Position numbers and translations under genes: made by a program | Part shown: positions 63,991 through 64,000 of the stretch, one piece after another | Layout of the letters: each line of letters opens with the position of its first letter | How positions within the stretch are numbered: position 1 is the first letter of the stretch | NCBI RefSeq assembly: GCF_024347495.1 | Contig: NZ_AP025490.1 | Location: 3,162,001-3,226,000 of the forward strand | DNA: 64,000 nt | Reading direction: 5' to 3' | Source: Vibrio gallaecicus | Lineage (GTDB): Bacteria > Pseudomonadota > Gammaproteobacteria > Enterobacterales > Vibrionaceae | The notes under the pieces: generated by a model | Databases searched by the model: none | What the model saw: the letters and a program-made list of their open reading frames with translations, nothing else | What the model was told of the DNA's origin: nothing

Positions 63991-64000
63991 TTATCCGCCT
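63991..64000 (-). CDS. thiS: Sulfur carrier ThiS, C-terminal end only
   Basis: On the reverse strand the window edge reads GGC GGA TAA, that is, a Gly-Gly C terminus followed by a stop, directly before the thiG start. ThiS must end in Gly-Gly to accept the thiocarboxylate, and thiS precedes thiG in many genomes. Only three codons are inside the window. Confidence 0.7.

Overview
The window looks like an origin-proximal segment of chromosome 1 of a Vibrio or a close relative. The evidence is gene content and order: pldB-yigL; lptM-lysA-dapF-DUF484-xerC-yigB; divergent cyaA and hemCDXY; trxA back to back with rhlB-gppA; rho; uvrD; thiSGH. Base composition is moderately AT-rich, and two rRNA operons lie side by side. 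Three matches to the ParB-binding parS consensus (5425-5440, 58688-58703, 61976-61991) also point to the origin region. Assignments come from reading the translations and motifs; no database search was run.

Layout. 1-5.4 kb: end of an RhtB-type exporter, lysophospholipase pldB, HAD phosphatase yigL, an EVE-domain protein, a lipoprotein and a DTW-domain tRNA-modifying enzyme. 5.4-10.7 kb: a tandem pair of FIST-GGDEF-EAL proteins whose GGDEF sites are degenerate and whose EAL sites look intact. 10.8-15.5 kb: a reverse-strand operon for lysine/peptidoglycan precursor synthesis and XerC. 15.6-23.1 kb: cyaY, cyaA and hemCDXY. 23.5-34.7 kb: two complete reverse-strand rRNA operons in direct tandem. 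The upstream operon has a tRNA-free spacer. The downstream one carries tRNA-Ile and tRNA-Ala in the spacer and ends with tRNA-Asp and a strong terminator.

34.9-40.7 kb: fre, a 2Fe-2S ferredoxin-like gene and a ubiD with a duplicated C-terminal region (apparent operon), a secreted protein of unknown function, rho and trxA. 40.8-47.1 kb: rhlB-gppA, a YhhQ-type transporter, a small DUF3630-like protein and recQ. 47.1-51.5 kb: rarD, an AraC-family regulator, a LysE/RhtB exporter and gamma-glutamyltranspeptidase. 51.5-52.1 kb: a gene-free stretch that I read as a CsrB-family regulatory RNA with more than twenty GGA motifs, its own terminator and a GacA/VarA-type box upstream. 52.2-54.4 kb: uvrD with a LexA-like operator.

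54.7-57.2 kb: a compact four-gene bufferin-type RiPP operon: a cysteine-containing DUF2282 precursor with signal peptide, a DUF692/MNIO modifying enzyme, a DUF2063 partner and a DoxX-like membrane protein. This is the most unusual system in the window. 57.2-61.8 kb: a small protein of unknown function, a Bcr/CflA-type MFS exporter divergent from a LysR regulator, and an M24 aminopeptidase P. 62.1-64 kb: thiH, thiG and the last codons of thiS.

Most of the window is housekeeping. The parts deserving a second look are the bufferin operon, csrB with its palindromic activator box, the parS cluster, the tandem rrn operons, the FIST-EAL pair and the extended UbiD.
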